Positions 1 through 7,896 of a stretch of 13,300 nucleotides of DNA are shown in pieces (position 1 is the stretch's first letter; the number at the start of each line of letters is the position of its first letter). Both the position numbers and the translations under genes were made by a program. Below the pieces are notes generated by a model. That model did no database searches. It had not been told where the DNA came from and worked only from the letters and a program-made list of their open reading frames with translations. Source of the stretch: Lachnospiraceae bacterium UBA3863 (GTDB lineage Bacteria > Bacillota > Clostridia > Lachnospirales > Lachnospiraceae). Location: contig DGGX01000001.1 in the NCBI GenBank assembly GCA_002392385.1, forward strand, positions 1-13,300. The letters run 5' to 3'.

Positions 1-58
1 TGCGAAGATGTCCCATATGGATCGGGTCAAAAGTACCGCCCAGGATCCCTGTCCGCAT
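1..58 (-). CDS. nadD: Nicotinate-nucleotide adenylyltransferase NadD, N-terminus only
   Basis: Only the first 19 codons are inside the window; the gene runs off the left edge. They read MRTGILGGTFDPIHMGHLR. This contains the GGTFDPIHxGH nucleotidyltransferase motif (residues 7-17), whose histidines bind the ATP phosphates. NadD transfers AMP from ATP to nicotinate mononucleotide in cytoplasmic NAD synthesis. CoaD shares a related motif, but GGTFDPIHxGH is typical of NadD, and the obg-yhbY-nadD order is a common Firmicutes arrangement. The ATG lies 4 nt after the yhbY stop codon, and its ribosome binding site (GGAG) lies inside the end of yhbY, so translation is probably coupled. The rest of the protein cannot be assessed. 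Confidence 0.9.
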   Translation of the reverse strand, partial: MRTGILGGTFDPIHMGHLR

Positions 59-62
59 AGCT

Positions 63-368
63 TCAGACTCCTTTTCTGACCGGCAGTACGATGACCGGGT
101 CCTTCTTGAAAGGTCTGTAGAGGATGAATTTCCGGCCGATCACCCTGACCAGCTCGGCACGGCATCTCTCCGCCAGCATGGCGGCGCATGTGCGGGGATC
201 CTCTTCCACGGTCTTGAGAACGCTGCCCTTGAGCAGCTCTCTGGTGTTGAAAGCTTCCTCCGCGGCCTCCACCGTCTCGGGTCCCACACCGTTCTTGCCG
301 ATCTGGATCACGGGCTCGAGAGTGTTGGCAAGACCTGTCAGATAGGCTCTCTGTTTACTTGTCAGCAT
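63..368 (-). CDS. yhbY: YhbY/CRM-domain ribosome assembly RNA-binding protein
   Basis: This 101-residue protein matches the YhbY family along its whole length. It begins LTSKQRAYLTGLANTLEPV, carries the GKNG loop at residues 24-27 of the CRM (KH-like) RNA-binding fold, and ends with VIGRKFILYRP followed by a basic stretch. YhbY proteins associate with pre-50S particles and are thought to help large-subunit assembly. I chose the ATG at 368 because AAGGAG lies 6 nt upstream and homologues begin at this point. A start at 407 would add 13 residues and overlap the obg stop codon. The gene is 35 nt downstream of obg and 4 nt upstream of nadD, and is probably in the same transcript. Confidence 0.93.
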   Translation of the reverse strand: MLTSKQRAYLTGLANTLEPVIQIGKNGVGPETVEAAEEAFNTRELLKGSVLKTVEEDPRTCAAMLAERCRAELVRVIGRKFILYRPFKKDPVIVLPVRKGV

Positions 369-386
369 GTATGTCTCCTTCCGGGC

Positions 387-401
387 GGCCCTCACCGGGC
401 C
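387..401 (-). repeat. Short GC hairpin between obg and yhbY
   Basis: On the minus strand GGCCC-GGTGA-GGGCC can form a perfect 5-bp stem with a 5-nt loop, just after the obg stop codon. No T-run follows, so it is not a standard intrinsic terminator. It could affect mRNA processing or stability, or be chance in GC-rich sequence. Confidence 0.3.
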
Positions 402-403
402 TG

Positions 404-1742
<1,339 letters not shown>

Positions 1743-1795
1743 ACAGTCGGCCTGAAGCTCCCACGCACGATTCCTGTCTCCGTATCCGGTTCCCG

Positions 1796-2092
1796 TCATT
1801 CGTTGACGGCGTTCTCCACCGGATGAACAGAAGCTTTCTTGCGGAACTTACCGAAGCGCTCGAAACGAAGCACGCCGTCGGTGAGGGCGTACAGGGTATC
1901 GTCACCGCCGATGCCTACGTTCAGGCCGGGGTGAATGCTGGTTCCGCGCTGTCTGTAAAGGATGTTGCCGGCCTTGACGAACTGGCCGTCGGCGCGCTTG
2001 GCTCCCAGCCTCTTGGCGTTGGAGTCACGGCCGTTCTTGGTGGAGCCCATTCCCTTTTTGTGGGCAAAAAACTGAAGATTTAAGCTTAACAT
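1796..2092 (-). CDS. rpmA: 50S ribosomal protein L27 with cleavable N-terminal extension
   Basis: The 98-residue product is bL27. It has the [21 protein letters not shown] core, the [10 protein letters not shown] segment and the C-terminal part ending near FGKFRKK. It begins with the extension MLSLNLQFF before AHKKG. In Firmicutes this extension is removed after the FF by the protease Prp, exposing the L27 N-terminus that reaches the peptidyl-transferase centre. The predicted cut is between F9 and A10. The ATG at 2092 has GGGAGG 6 nt upstream and follows the prp stop by one base, so protease and substrate are translated from one message. The short tail after FGKFRKK ([12 protein letters not shown]) looks lineage-specific. 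Confidence 0.98.
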   Translation of the reverse strand: MLSLNLQFFAHKKGMGSTKNGRDSNAKRLGAKRADGQFVKAGNILYRQRGTSIHPGLNVGIGGDDTLYALTDGVLRFERFGKFRKKASVHPVENAVNE

Positions 2093-2093
2093 A

Positions 2094-2426
2094 TCATGCC
2101 TCCCTGATCTCGTAATCCAAATACTCCGGTCCGTACTGTCTGTATGCGTCTCTGACCCCTACGAGCAGGCAGTCTACAAGGAGCGATGCCTTCTCTGAGG
2201 GTCTGTCCGGAAAACTGCAGCGCAGCATTGCGCCGTCGTCCCGGTCATCCGTCTCTACTTCGATCCGCTCCTGGAGCAGCTCTTCGAGACAGTTCACTGT
2301 GTTGATGGCCAGTACACTGAGGGCCGCACAGACGATATCCGTACCGGTCTCACCGTACTCCGCGTGACCATCCAGTGTGAAGGACTTCCATTCGCCGTCC
2401 TTCCGTTCAAACAGTACGCTGGTCAT
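2094..2426 (-). CDS. prp: Ribosomal-processing cysteine protease Prp (YsxB)
   Basis: This 110-residue protein has the Prp signature [19 protein letters not shown]. The catalytic dyad is predicted to be His21 and Cys33. In Staphylococcus aureus, Prp removes the N-terminal extension of L27; the L27 encoded immediately downstream has the matching LNLQFF extension, which supports the assignment. The gene lies between rplU and rpmA, its usual Firmicutes position. Its ATG overlaps the rplU stop (TAATG), implying translational coupling. The remainder is a small alpha/beta domain with no membrane segment. DUF464/YsxB is the older family name. Confidence 0.95.
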   Translation of the reverse strand: MTSVLFERKDGEWKSFTLDGHAEYGETGTDIVCAALSVLAINTVNCLEELLQERIEVETDDRDDGAMLRCSFPDRPSEKASLLVDCLLVGVRDAYRQYGPEYLDYEIREA

Positions 2427-2731
2427 TACGCGTTGATCTTGTCGATCTTAACGCGGGTGAAGGGCTGCCTGTGGCCGTTCTTCTTGTGATAGCCGGTCTT
2501 CCTCTTATAGCGGTAGACCACGACCTTACGCTGCTTCCCCTGATCCATGACCGTGCCGGTAACGGTAGCTTCCGCCACCTCGGCGCCGACCTTGAGACCA
2601 TCCGCGCTGACGGCGATGACCTTGTCAAAAGTCACTTCCGTGCCCGCTTCGCCTTCGATCTTCTCGATATCGATGATATCGCCCTCGGAAACCTTGTACT
2701 GCTTTCCACCAGTTGCAATGATTGCGTACAT
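2426..2731 (-). CDS. rplU: 50S ribosomal protein L21
   Basis: The 101-residue product is bL21. It starts MYAIIATGGKQYKV and has the C-terminal signature YKRKTGYHKKNGHRQPFTRV. Its length matches the family. L21 binds 23S rRNA in the 50S subunit. It is the first gene of the rplU-prp-rpmA group. The ATG at 2731 is preceded by AAGGAGG with a 7-nt spacer, a near-ideal ribosome binding site. A promoter and a roughly 137-nt structured leader lie upstream, so this gene is probably the control point of the group. The stop codon overlaps the start of prp. Confidence 0.98.
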   Translation of the reverse strand: MYAIIATGGKQYKVSEGDIIDIEKIEGEAGTEVTFDKVIAVSADGLKVGAEVAEATVTGTVMDQGKQRKVVVYRYKRKTGYHKKNGHRQPFTRVKIDKINA

Positions 2732-2868
2732 TGCGGTACCTCCTTTTCATTAAACTCGCTGATTTCGGCGGCAGTACCATGGAAGGATTCCTGCGTACCG
2801 CTCTTCGTATCCGGGCTGCAGTACCATACAGCGGGATATCATAGTGAGCCATCATCATGCGGCATACT
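2732..2868 (-). promoter_or_regulatory. rplU 5' leader with alternative structures (candidate L21 leader)
   Basis: This is the untranslated stretch between the predicted transcription start and rplU. It can form a first hairpin in which GGCT (2850-2847) and ACTAT (2845-2841) pair with AGCC (2817-2814) and ATGGT (2827-2823), one pair being G-U. A second hairpin pairs GCGGTA (2801-2796) with TGCCGC (2773-2768), enclosing GGAA/TTCC. The same segment, extended to GCGGTAC (2801-2795), is also the exact complement of GTACCGC (2739-2733), which covers the last base of the Shine-Dalgarno sequence and the spacer. The two pairings exclude each other. Firmicutes rplU operons are known to carry an L21 leader RNA; that this is one is inference. 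Confidence 0.5.
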
Positions 2869-2873
2869 CAGTA

Positions 2874-2902
2874 AAATTATCATTCCGGCGCGGGATTGTC
2901 AA
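2874..2902 (-). promoter_or_regulatory. Predicted sigma-A-type promoter for rplU-prp-rpmA(-obg)
   Basis: On the minus strand a perfect -35 box TTGACA lies at 2902-2897. Two -10 candidates overlap: GATAAT at 2881-2876 (5 of 6 matches, 15-nt spacer) and TAATTT at 2879-2874 (17-nt spacer, weaker match). Transcription would begin near 2868, leaving a leader of about 137 nt. It lies in the 200-nt gap after hisIE, the largest gap in the window. I saw no intrinsic terminator between hisIE and this promoter, so some read-through from the his genes is likely. Confidence 0.7.
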
Positions 2903-2931
2903 GCCTTTTCTGGCCCTGCGCCGCCATATCT

Positions 2932-4122
2932 TCAGGATTCTGAGGATTTGTCCGTCTTCCTGCGCACCAGCTCCTCCGCGATGTCCTGCCAGTCGATCCC
3001 CTTCTCTTCCATGACCACCATCAGATGATAGAGATAGTCCGAGATCTCATAGATCATCTCCTGTTTCTCCGGGTTCTTGGCGGCGATGATGATCTCCGTG
3101 CCCTCTTCGCCCAGCTTCTTGAGCATCTTATCGATGCCCTTGTCGAACAGGTAATTGGTGTAGGAGCCTTCCATGGGATGGCGCCTGCGCTCGCGGATGG
3201 TCTCCATGTCCTCGGTGAGGACGTCCAGTCCGGCCTTCTCCTTCTCGGGACGGAAGGTGGAGATCCGATTGAAGAAGCAGGAGTGGCTCCCCGTATGACA
3301 GGCGGCGCCCACCTGTGTGACGGTGGCCAGCAGGGTGTCCAGATCGCAGTCGGCGGTCAGGCTGTGCACGTACTGAAAGTGCCCGCTGGTCTCCCCCTTG
3401 ATCCAGAGACTCTGACGGCTTCTGGAATAGTAGGTCATACGGCCGGTCCTGAGGGTGTGGAGGTAGGCCTCCTCGTTCATATAGGCCAGCATGAGGATCT
3501 CTTTGGTGCCGGATTCCTGCACGATCACGGGGACCAGGCCGTCCGGGCCCTTCTTGAGATCGGCAAAAGAAAGCGCGGCTTCCATGGAACGCAGATGCTT
3601 GCCCGCCGGCAGATCGATCAGGTCTGTGCCGGCAGGGAGATGTCCCGTAAGCCTTTCCGCGTCCGCGCTGTCCATGCAGACCACCAGACTGCACTGGGCG
3701 GTCTCGGGATCCCAGGGATCTCCTGGCGCGACGCAGGCGCCGATCCGGTCACGGCCGAACCGGGCCGCCGCTTCCGCTGTCAGGAGGCGGTTGCTCTCCT
3801 TGCCGTAATTCAGCACAGCTGTGCGGCAGCCGGCATAGAGGATCTTCTTGACGTCCTCGAGCCGCTTTATGTTGCCGGCTCCGTGGACCGGTACAGGCGT
3901 CTCCGCGCAGATCCTGCGCAGGGTCAGCAGAGAGGCCTCGTGCTCCTCGTCGCTGTCCGACAGGTCGAAGACCAGCAGGGCATCCGCCTCCGCGGCCAGC
4001 TGCAGGGCCAGCTGGGCGGCGTCAGGATCCACGATGGTCTTGTCGGTAAGACTCTGTACGGCCACCTCCTTGAAGAGATAGAGAGAGGCGACGCGGGCGG
4101 TATTCTCCAGTTTCAGATTCAT
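2932..4122 (-). CDS. hisIE: Bifunctional PR-AMP cyclohydrolase/PR-ATP pyrophosphatase HisIE with degenerate HisA/HisF-like N-terminal domain
   Basis: This 396-residue protein catalyses steps 2 and 3 of histidine synthesis. The cyclohydrolase (HisI) domain covers about residues 196-292 and keeps metal and zinc residues: Asp258, Asp260 and Asp262 in ADCDLD, plus Cys259, Cys275 (CHTG) and Cys282. The pyrophosphatase (HisE) domain covers about 299-390, with the EEGTE motif (339-343) and Asp362. Ordinary HisIE proteins are roughly 200 residues; here about 195 more precede HisI. That part resembles HisA/HisF: a LVFDLSDSD strand, [19 protein letters not shown] like the GGGI phosphate loop and helix, and TAVLNYGKE. 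It lacks the acidic residues expected near the barrel's N-terminus and after the fifth strand, so it is probably not a synthase. I chose the ATG at 4122 for its well-placed AGGAG; a GTG at 4137 lacks one. Confidence 0.92.
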   Translation of the reverse strand: MNLKLENTARVASLYLFKEVAVQSLTDKTIVDPDAAQLALQLAAEADALLVFDLSDSDEEHEASLLTLRRICAETPVPVHGAGNIKRLEDVKKILYAGCRTAVLNYGKESNRLLTAEAAARFGRDRIGACVAPGDPWDPETAQCSLVVCMDSADAERLTGHLPAGTDLIDLPAGKHLRSMEAALSFADLKKGPDGLVPVIVQESGTKEILMLAYMNEEAYLHTLRTGRMTYYSRSRQSLWIKGETSGHFQYVHSLTADCDLDTLLATVTQVGAACHTGSHSCFFNRISTFRPEKEKAGLDVLTEDMETIRERRRHPMEGSYTNYLFDKGIDKMLKKLGEEGTEIIIAAKNPEKQEMIYEISDYLYHLMVVMEEKGIDWQDIAEELVRRKTDKSSES

Positions 4123-4129
4123 GATACTG

Positions 4130-4136
4130 CTCCTCA
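4130..4136 (-). promoter_or_regulatory. hisIE ribosome binding site overlapping the hisD stop codon
   Basis: GAGGAG ends 7 nt before the ATG at 4122 and overlaps the hisD TGA (4136-4134). This selects the ATG at 4122 over the in-frame GTG at 4137, and makes hisD-hisIE translational coupling likely. Confidence 0.8.
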
Positions 4137-5423
4137 CTCAAAACGGACACGGATGGAATTGGCGTGGGCGGTGAGCCCTTCCGCCTTGGCGAAGGTCTGT
4201 ATGTCGTCACTGACCTTCTCCAGAGCCTCTCTGGAATAGGATATGAGGCTGGTCCTCTTCATGAAGGTGTCCACGCCCAGCGGGGAGAAAAATCTCGCCG
4301 TGCCGTTGGTGGGCAGGATGTGATTGGGCCCTGCGTAATAGTCACCCAGGGGCTCCGAGGAGTAGCTGCCCAGGAAGATGGCGCCGGCGTTGCGGATGCC
4401 GGTCATGACCTGCCAGGGATCCCTGGTGAGGATCTCCAGGTGCTCGGAGGCGATCACATTGGCGGCATCGATCAGGTCCTGCATGCTGTCCCCGATGAAA
4501 ATATAGCCGTAGTTGTCCAGGGACTGGCGGATGATCTCATGCCTCTCCAGGACAGAAAGGAAGTCTTCGATCTCTCTGCCGACGGCCTCGGCCAGCTTCT
4601 CGTCGGTGGTGAGCAGGATGGCGCTCGCCATGGGATCATGCTCGGCCTGGGACAGGAGGTCCGCCGCCACATAGCGGGGATCTGCCGTCTCGTCGGCGAT
4701 CACCAGGATCTCGCTGGGACCTGCCACGGAATCGATGCCGGTGACGCCGAAGCATGCCTTTTTGGCCAGGGCGACGAAGATGTTGCCGGGTCCGGTGATC
4801 ATGTCCACCCGCGGCACGGTCTCTGTGCCGTAGGCCAGGGCTGCGATGGCCTGGGCGCCGCCCACCTTGTAGATCTCATCCACGCCGGCGATATCCGCCG
4901 CCGCCAGCGCTGCCGCCGCGGCCCTGCCGTCCTTGCCGGGGGGCGTGACCATGACGATCCGCTCGACGCCGGCCGCCTTGGCCGGAATGATATTCATAAG
5001 GACGCTGGAGGGATAGACCGCCCGTCCGCCCGGCACATAACAGCCGGAAGAGGCCACAGGCGCTATCTTCTGTCCCAGAATGACGCCGTCGGCGCGGGTG
5101 GTGATCCAGCTCTGTTTCTTCTGTTTCTCGTGGAAATCACGGATATTGGCGGCCGCTCTTTTCATGACCTCGATCAGGGCAGAATCCAGCTGGGCATAGG
5201 CCTCGTCGATCTCCTGGCGGGTGACCCGCATGTCCCGGGCCGTCATGGTGACGCCGTCGAACTTCTCTGTATACCGCAGGAGGGCGGCATCGCCTTCTCT
5301 GCGCACGGCTTCTATGATCTCGCGCACGGTCGCTTCATACTCGTTGTATCCCGAAGGATCCCGGCCGATCAGTTTCTCCAGCGCCCTGTCGCGGGAAGCC
5401 TCTGTTAATCTGACTGTTTTCAC
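4134..5423 (-). CDS. hisD: Histidinol dehydrogenase
   Basis: This 429-residue protein performs the last two oxidations of histidine synthesis, L-histidinol to L-histidine with two NAD+. The family motifs are present: [10 protein letters not shown] at 131-140, the [14 protein letters not shown] stretch at 231-244, and SQAEHDP at 258-264. Zinc ligands by family alignment are Gln259, His262, Asp361 ([15 protein letters not shown]) and His420. The catalytic Glu-His pair is Glu327-His328 in SEHLEIL. The length is typical. The start is GTG at 5423, supported by AGGAGG with an 8-nt spacer; no in-frame ATG lies near. It follows hisG by 38 nt. All key residues are intact, so the enzyme should be active. 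Confidence 0.97.
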   Translation of the reverse strand: MKTVRLTEASRDRALEKLIGRDPSGYNEYEATVREIIEAVRREGDAALLRYTEKFDGVTMTARDMRVTRQEIDEAYAQLDSALIEVMKRAAANIRDFHEKQKKQSWITTRADGVILGQKIAPVASSGCYVPGGRAVYPSSVLMNIIPAKAAGVERIVMVTPPGKDGRAAAAALAAADIAGVDEIYKVGGAQAIAALAYGTETVPRVDMITGPGNIFVALAKKACFGVTGIDSVAGPSEILVIADETADPRYVAADLLSQAEHDPMASAILLTTDEKLAEAVGREIEDFLSVLERHEIIRQSLDNYGYIFIGDSMQDLIDAANVIASEHLEILTRDPWQVMTGIRNAGAIFLGSYSSEPLGDYYAGPNHILPTNGTARFFSPLGVDTFMKRTSLISYSREALEKVSDDIQTFAKAEGLTAHANSIRVRFE

Positions 5424-5461
5424 TCTTCTGTCCTCCTGGTCATTTCTGTCCGGCTGTCCGC

Positions 5462-6115
5462 TCAGACCCGGGCCCCGATCTCCAGCTGCTCCCTCACGTT
5501 TCCGATGACCTCACGGATCCTCTGGGCCTTCAGCTGCATGGAGACCTGGTTGACGATCATTCTGGCGGAGAGTCCGCAGATCTCCTCCAGGACGTCCAGG
5601 CCGTTCTCACGCAGGGTGGAGCCTGTCTCCACGATATCCACGATGACGTCGGACAGGCCGACGATGGGCCCCAGCTCCACGCTGCCGTTGAGCTTGATCA
5701 GCTCCACGGTCTGCTGACGGCGGTGGTAGAAGTAATCTCTGGCGATCTCCGGATACTTGGTGGCCACCCGCAGCATGGCCCGGCTGTCCAGAAGGGCCCT
5801 TGCCTCCGGCGGTCCCGCCACACACATGCGGCAGCGTCCGAAGCCCAGGTCCAGGACCTCATAGACCCGGCGGTTCTCCTCCAGCACCACATCGGAGCCG
5901 ACGACGCCCAGGTCGGCCGCGCCGTATTCCACATAGGTGGGAACATCGGGCCCCTTGGCCAGGAAGAAGCTGAGCTTCTGGTCTTCGTTGGTGAATATGA
6001 GCTTACGGGACTTCTTGTCCCCCAGTTCTTCACAGGTATAGCCGGCTCTTCCCAGCAGCTCCATGGTCTGCCCTGCCAGCCTTCCCTTGGTCAGTGCTAT
6101 GGTCAGTTCCTGCAT
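5462..6115 (-). CDS. hisG: ATP phosphoribosyltransferase catalytic subunit, short form
   Basis: The 217-residue length marks this as the short HisG (HisG-S), which lacks the C-terminal histidine-binding regulatory domain and needs HisZ for activity. It condenses ATP with PRPP, the committed step of histidine synthesis. Visible motifs are the N-terminal LTIALTKGRL, the ADLGVVGSDVVLE segment at 68-79, and the PRPP-binding loop ETGSTLREN at 163-171. The ATG at 6115 has GGAGGAG with a 5-nt spacer. The gene overlaps the end of hisZ by 13 nt, which fits coupled production of the two subunits of one complex. Confidence 0.96.
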   Translation of the reverse strand: MQELTIALTKGRLAGQTMELLGRAGYTCEELGDKKSRKLIFTNEDQKLSFFLAKGPDVPTYVEYGAADLGVVGSDVVLEENRRVYEVLDLGFGRCRMCVAGPPEARALLDSRAMLRVATKYPEIARDYFYHRRQQTVELIKLNGSVELGPIVGLSDVIVDIVETGSTLRENGLDVLEEICGLSARMIVNQVSMQLKAQRIREVIGNVREQLEIGARV

Positions 6116-7311
6116 ACGCCCTCCTCCCGCTCTGAATCCTGTGCTGCGGTCGGCTGTGCCGGCATCATGACGGCCGCTGTGCCCGCTGCGCGCAGGGCGG
6201 CGGCTCTCATGAGCGCCTCATGGCAGCTCTTCTCGTCTCCCGGTGTGTAGAGGACCGTCTGCGGACTCTCCGGCACCGGCACCTCGATCTTCTGACGGCG
6301 GAGGGCCTCCATGAGAGGATCCACCGCGATCATGGTCCCCACAGCCGGGGCATCCATGCCGAAGAAGGACAGGAGCCTGTCATAACGGCCGCCGGCGGCC
6401 ACGGGCTCGCCGGTCCCGTAGGTATAGGCCTTGAAGATGACGCCGGTATAGTAATGATATTTGCTGAGCAGGGACAGGTCGTAGTTCACATATTCCGATA
6501 CGCCGTAGTCTCTGAGGACCCTGTCCAGCCCGATCAGCCGCTGCAGGGCTTCCCTGGTCCGGACGCTCTGCGCCGTCTCCAGGAGCCTGCCCAGTTCCTC
6601 CTCGCCCCGGAGGAAATCCGCGAACAGAAGGAAGCTGTCCCGGATCTTTTTGTCATAGCCGCGGCTCTTCAGAAGGTCCTCGGCGGCGAAATAATTCCGG
6701 CCGGAAATGGCATCGCGCAGCTCGGACTCATCCTCCTCCGCAAGGCCCGCCTCCCGGCAGAGGCCCCGGAAATACTCCACATTGCCGATGCTCACCTGAA
6801 ACTCGGAAAGGCCGGCGGCAAGAAGGGACTGGATGAGCAGGGCGATCATCTCCGCGTCCGCGTAGACAGAGGGCTCGTTCATGAGCTCAGCGCCGATCTG
6901 GGTGGTCTCCCGGAGCTTGCCCTGGAGGTCACTGGCATGGTTGGAGAAGGCGCTGCCGCGATAGCAGAAGCGGAGCGGCGCAGTCTCCCCGCGGAAATAG
7001 CGGGAGGCTACTCTCGCCACGGAGGGGGTGAAGTCGGGCCGCAGGGCCAGGGTGTTTCCCTCCTTGTCGAAGAATTTATAGAGCTCTCTGGAGGGCTTGG
7101 TGCCGATCTCGTTGGAGAAGACGTCGAAGAATTCGATGGTGGGCGTCTCCAGCTGTTCATAGCCGTAGAGCCGCATCTTCTCGCCGATCGTGCCCAGGAT
7201 GGTCTGCTTCTGGGCCATCTCCCTGCCCACGCAGTCCCGCAGTCCCACGGGGGTGTGGAGCAGGTCCAGCTGCCTGCCATGCTGTGTCGTCTTGATCTGT
7301 CCGCCTGTCAT
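6103..7311 (-). CDS. hisZ: ATP phosphoribosyltransferase regulatory subunit HisZ
   Basis: This 402-residue protein is a histidyl-tRNA synthetase paralogue that activates short HisG and carries feedback control by histidine. It starts like the family (LHTPVGLRD, residues 18-26) and has class II synthetase-like core segments: LALRPDFTPSVAR at 88-100, RFCYRGSAF at 114-122, RETTQIGAE at 134-142, and GGRYDRLLSFFG at 307-318. It has no complete anticodon-binding domain after about residue 345, only a short alanine-rich tail, so it is not a working HisRS. The ATG at 7311 has GAGGA about 9 nt upstream. It follows recU by 37 nt with no visible promoter, T-box or terminator between. Confidence 0.95.
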   Translation of the reverse strand: MTGGQIKTTQHGRQLDLLHTPVGLRDCVGREMAQKQTILGTIGEKMRLYGYEQLETPTIEFFDVFSNEIGTKPSRELYKFFDKEGNTLALRPDFTPSVARVASRYFRGETAPLRFCYRGSAFSNHASDLQGKLRETTQIGAELMNEPSVYADAEMIALLIQSLLAAGLSEFQVSIGNVEYFRGLCREAGLAEEDESELRDAISGRNYFAAEDLLKSRGYDKKIRDSFLLFADFLRGEEELGRLLETAQSVRTREALQRLIGLDRVLRDYGVSEYVNYDLSLLSKYHYYTGVIFKAYTYGTGEPVAAGGRYDRLLSFFGMDAPAVGTMIAVDPLMEALRRQKIEVPVPESPQTVLYTPGDEKSCHEALMRAAALRAAGTAAVMMPAQPTAAQDSEREEGVCRN

Positions 7312-7348
7312 AAATCCAAATCCTCTTATCCTGTGGTTTGAAACCCGT

Positions 7349-7879
7349 TCAGTCCCTCTCGGTGAGGTCCTTGTTGATCATCTCCAGATAAGGTACCATG
7401 ACTCCCTGCTTCTTCGGAAGGATCCATGTCAGATCCAGCTCGTCGTAGCGGAAGCTCTTGCGGCCGCCTGCCTCCGCCCGCTCCCAGAAGGGGAGGAAAT
7501 GTCGGAAGGGCAGGTAGTAGAACTGGTCCTCCCTGGAGAAATAGAGCAGAAAGAAGGCGATGCCCTGCTGCTGTTCGAAAGCCCGCATGAATTCCACCTG
7601 GTGAGGGTGCACATTGTGGAGGGCAAAAGTCATGGAAGCACATTCCTTGGCGTCGAAGCAAACGGGCAGTCCCTGGATCACACCTATGTAGTCCACCGTG
7701 CTCTTCTGGTCGAAATAGGCCAGGGTGATGTGGCTCTCGCTGTCGATCTTCATAGGCGTGATCGGCGTGGGGACCTTCTGGATCAGGGCCAGCTTCTGTT
7801 CTCTGTATTTCTCATTGGTCCGGTTGATCATATCCTCTAGAAGGGATCCCCGCAGACCTCTGGATTTCCATGTCGCCAT
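7349..7879 (-). CDS. recU: Holliday junction resolvase RecU
   Basis: This 176-residue protein matches RecU, the Firmicutes resolvase that cuts four-way DNA junctions during recombination and chromosome segregation. The N-terminus RGLRGSLLEDMINRTN corresponds to the RecU N-terminal motif. The nuclease centre is visible as STVDY (Asp63) and CFDAKEC (Asp76, Lys78), where many relatives have FEAKET; the later segment LLYFSREDQFYYLP is also family-like. It is somewhat shorter than the about 200-residue Bacillus protein, mostly at the N-terminus. The ATG at 7879 has AAGGA upstream, 17 nt after rluA. In many Firmicutes recU sits beside a penicillin-binding protein gene (ponA); here it lies between rluA and the his genes. 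Confidence 0.9.
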   Translation of the reverse strand: MATWKSRGLRGSLLEDMINRTNEKYREQKLALIQKVPTPITPMKIDSESHITLAYFDQKSTVDYIGVIQGLPVCFDAKECASMTFALHNVHPHQVEFMRAFEQQQGIAFFLLYFSREDQFYYLPFRHFLPFWERAEAGGRKSFRYDELDLTWILPKKQGVMVPYLEMINKDLTERD

Positions 7880-7896
7880 TCCATTCCTTCCGCTGC

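Noticed and set aside
2625..2858. 77-residue minus-strand open frame across the rplU leader
   Set aside because: It overlaps the start of rplU in another frame, has no family resemblance, and covers the structured leader.
2880..2931. Possible terminator after hisIE
   Set aside because: Only weak pairings such as GGCGC/GCGCC with a long loop are present and there is no U-tract; the region is better explained by the rplU promoter.
4123..4137. GTG start for hisIE, overlapping the hisD stop
   Set aside because: No ribosome binding site at the right distance; the ATG at 4122 has AGGAG with a 7-nt spacer.
3025..5408. Two long plus-strand open frames (3025-4239 and 4164-5408)
   Set aside because: They are antisense to hisIE and hisD, which have full conserved motifs. 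The plus-strand frames match no family I know and lack good ribosome binding sites.
6220..7341. 373-residue plus-strand open frame
   Set aside because: It is antisense to hisZ, and its GC-biased composition with no domain indicates a shadow frame.
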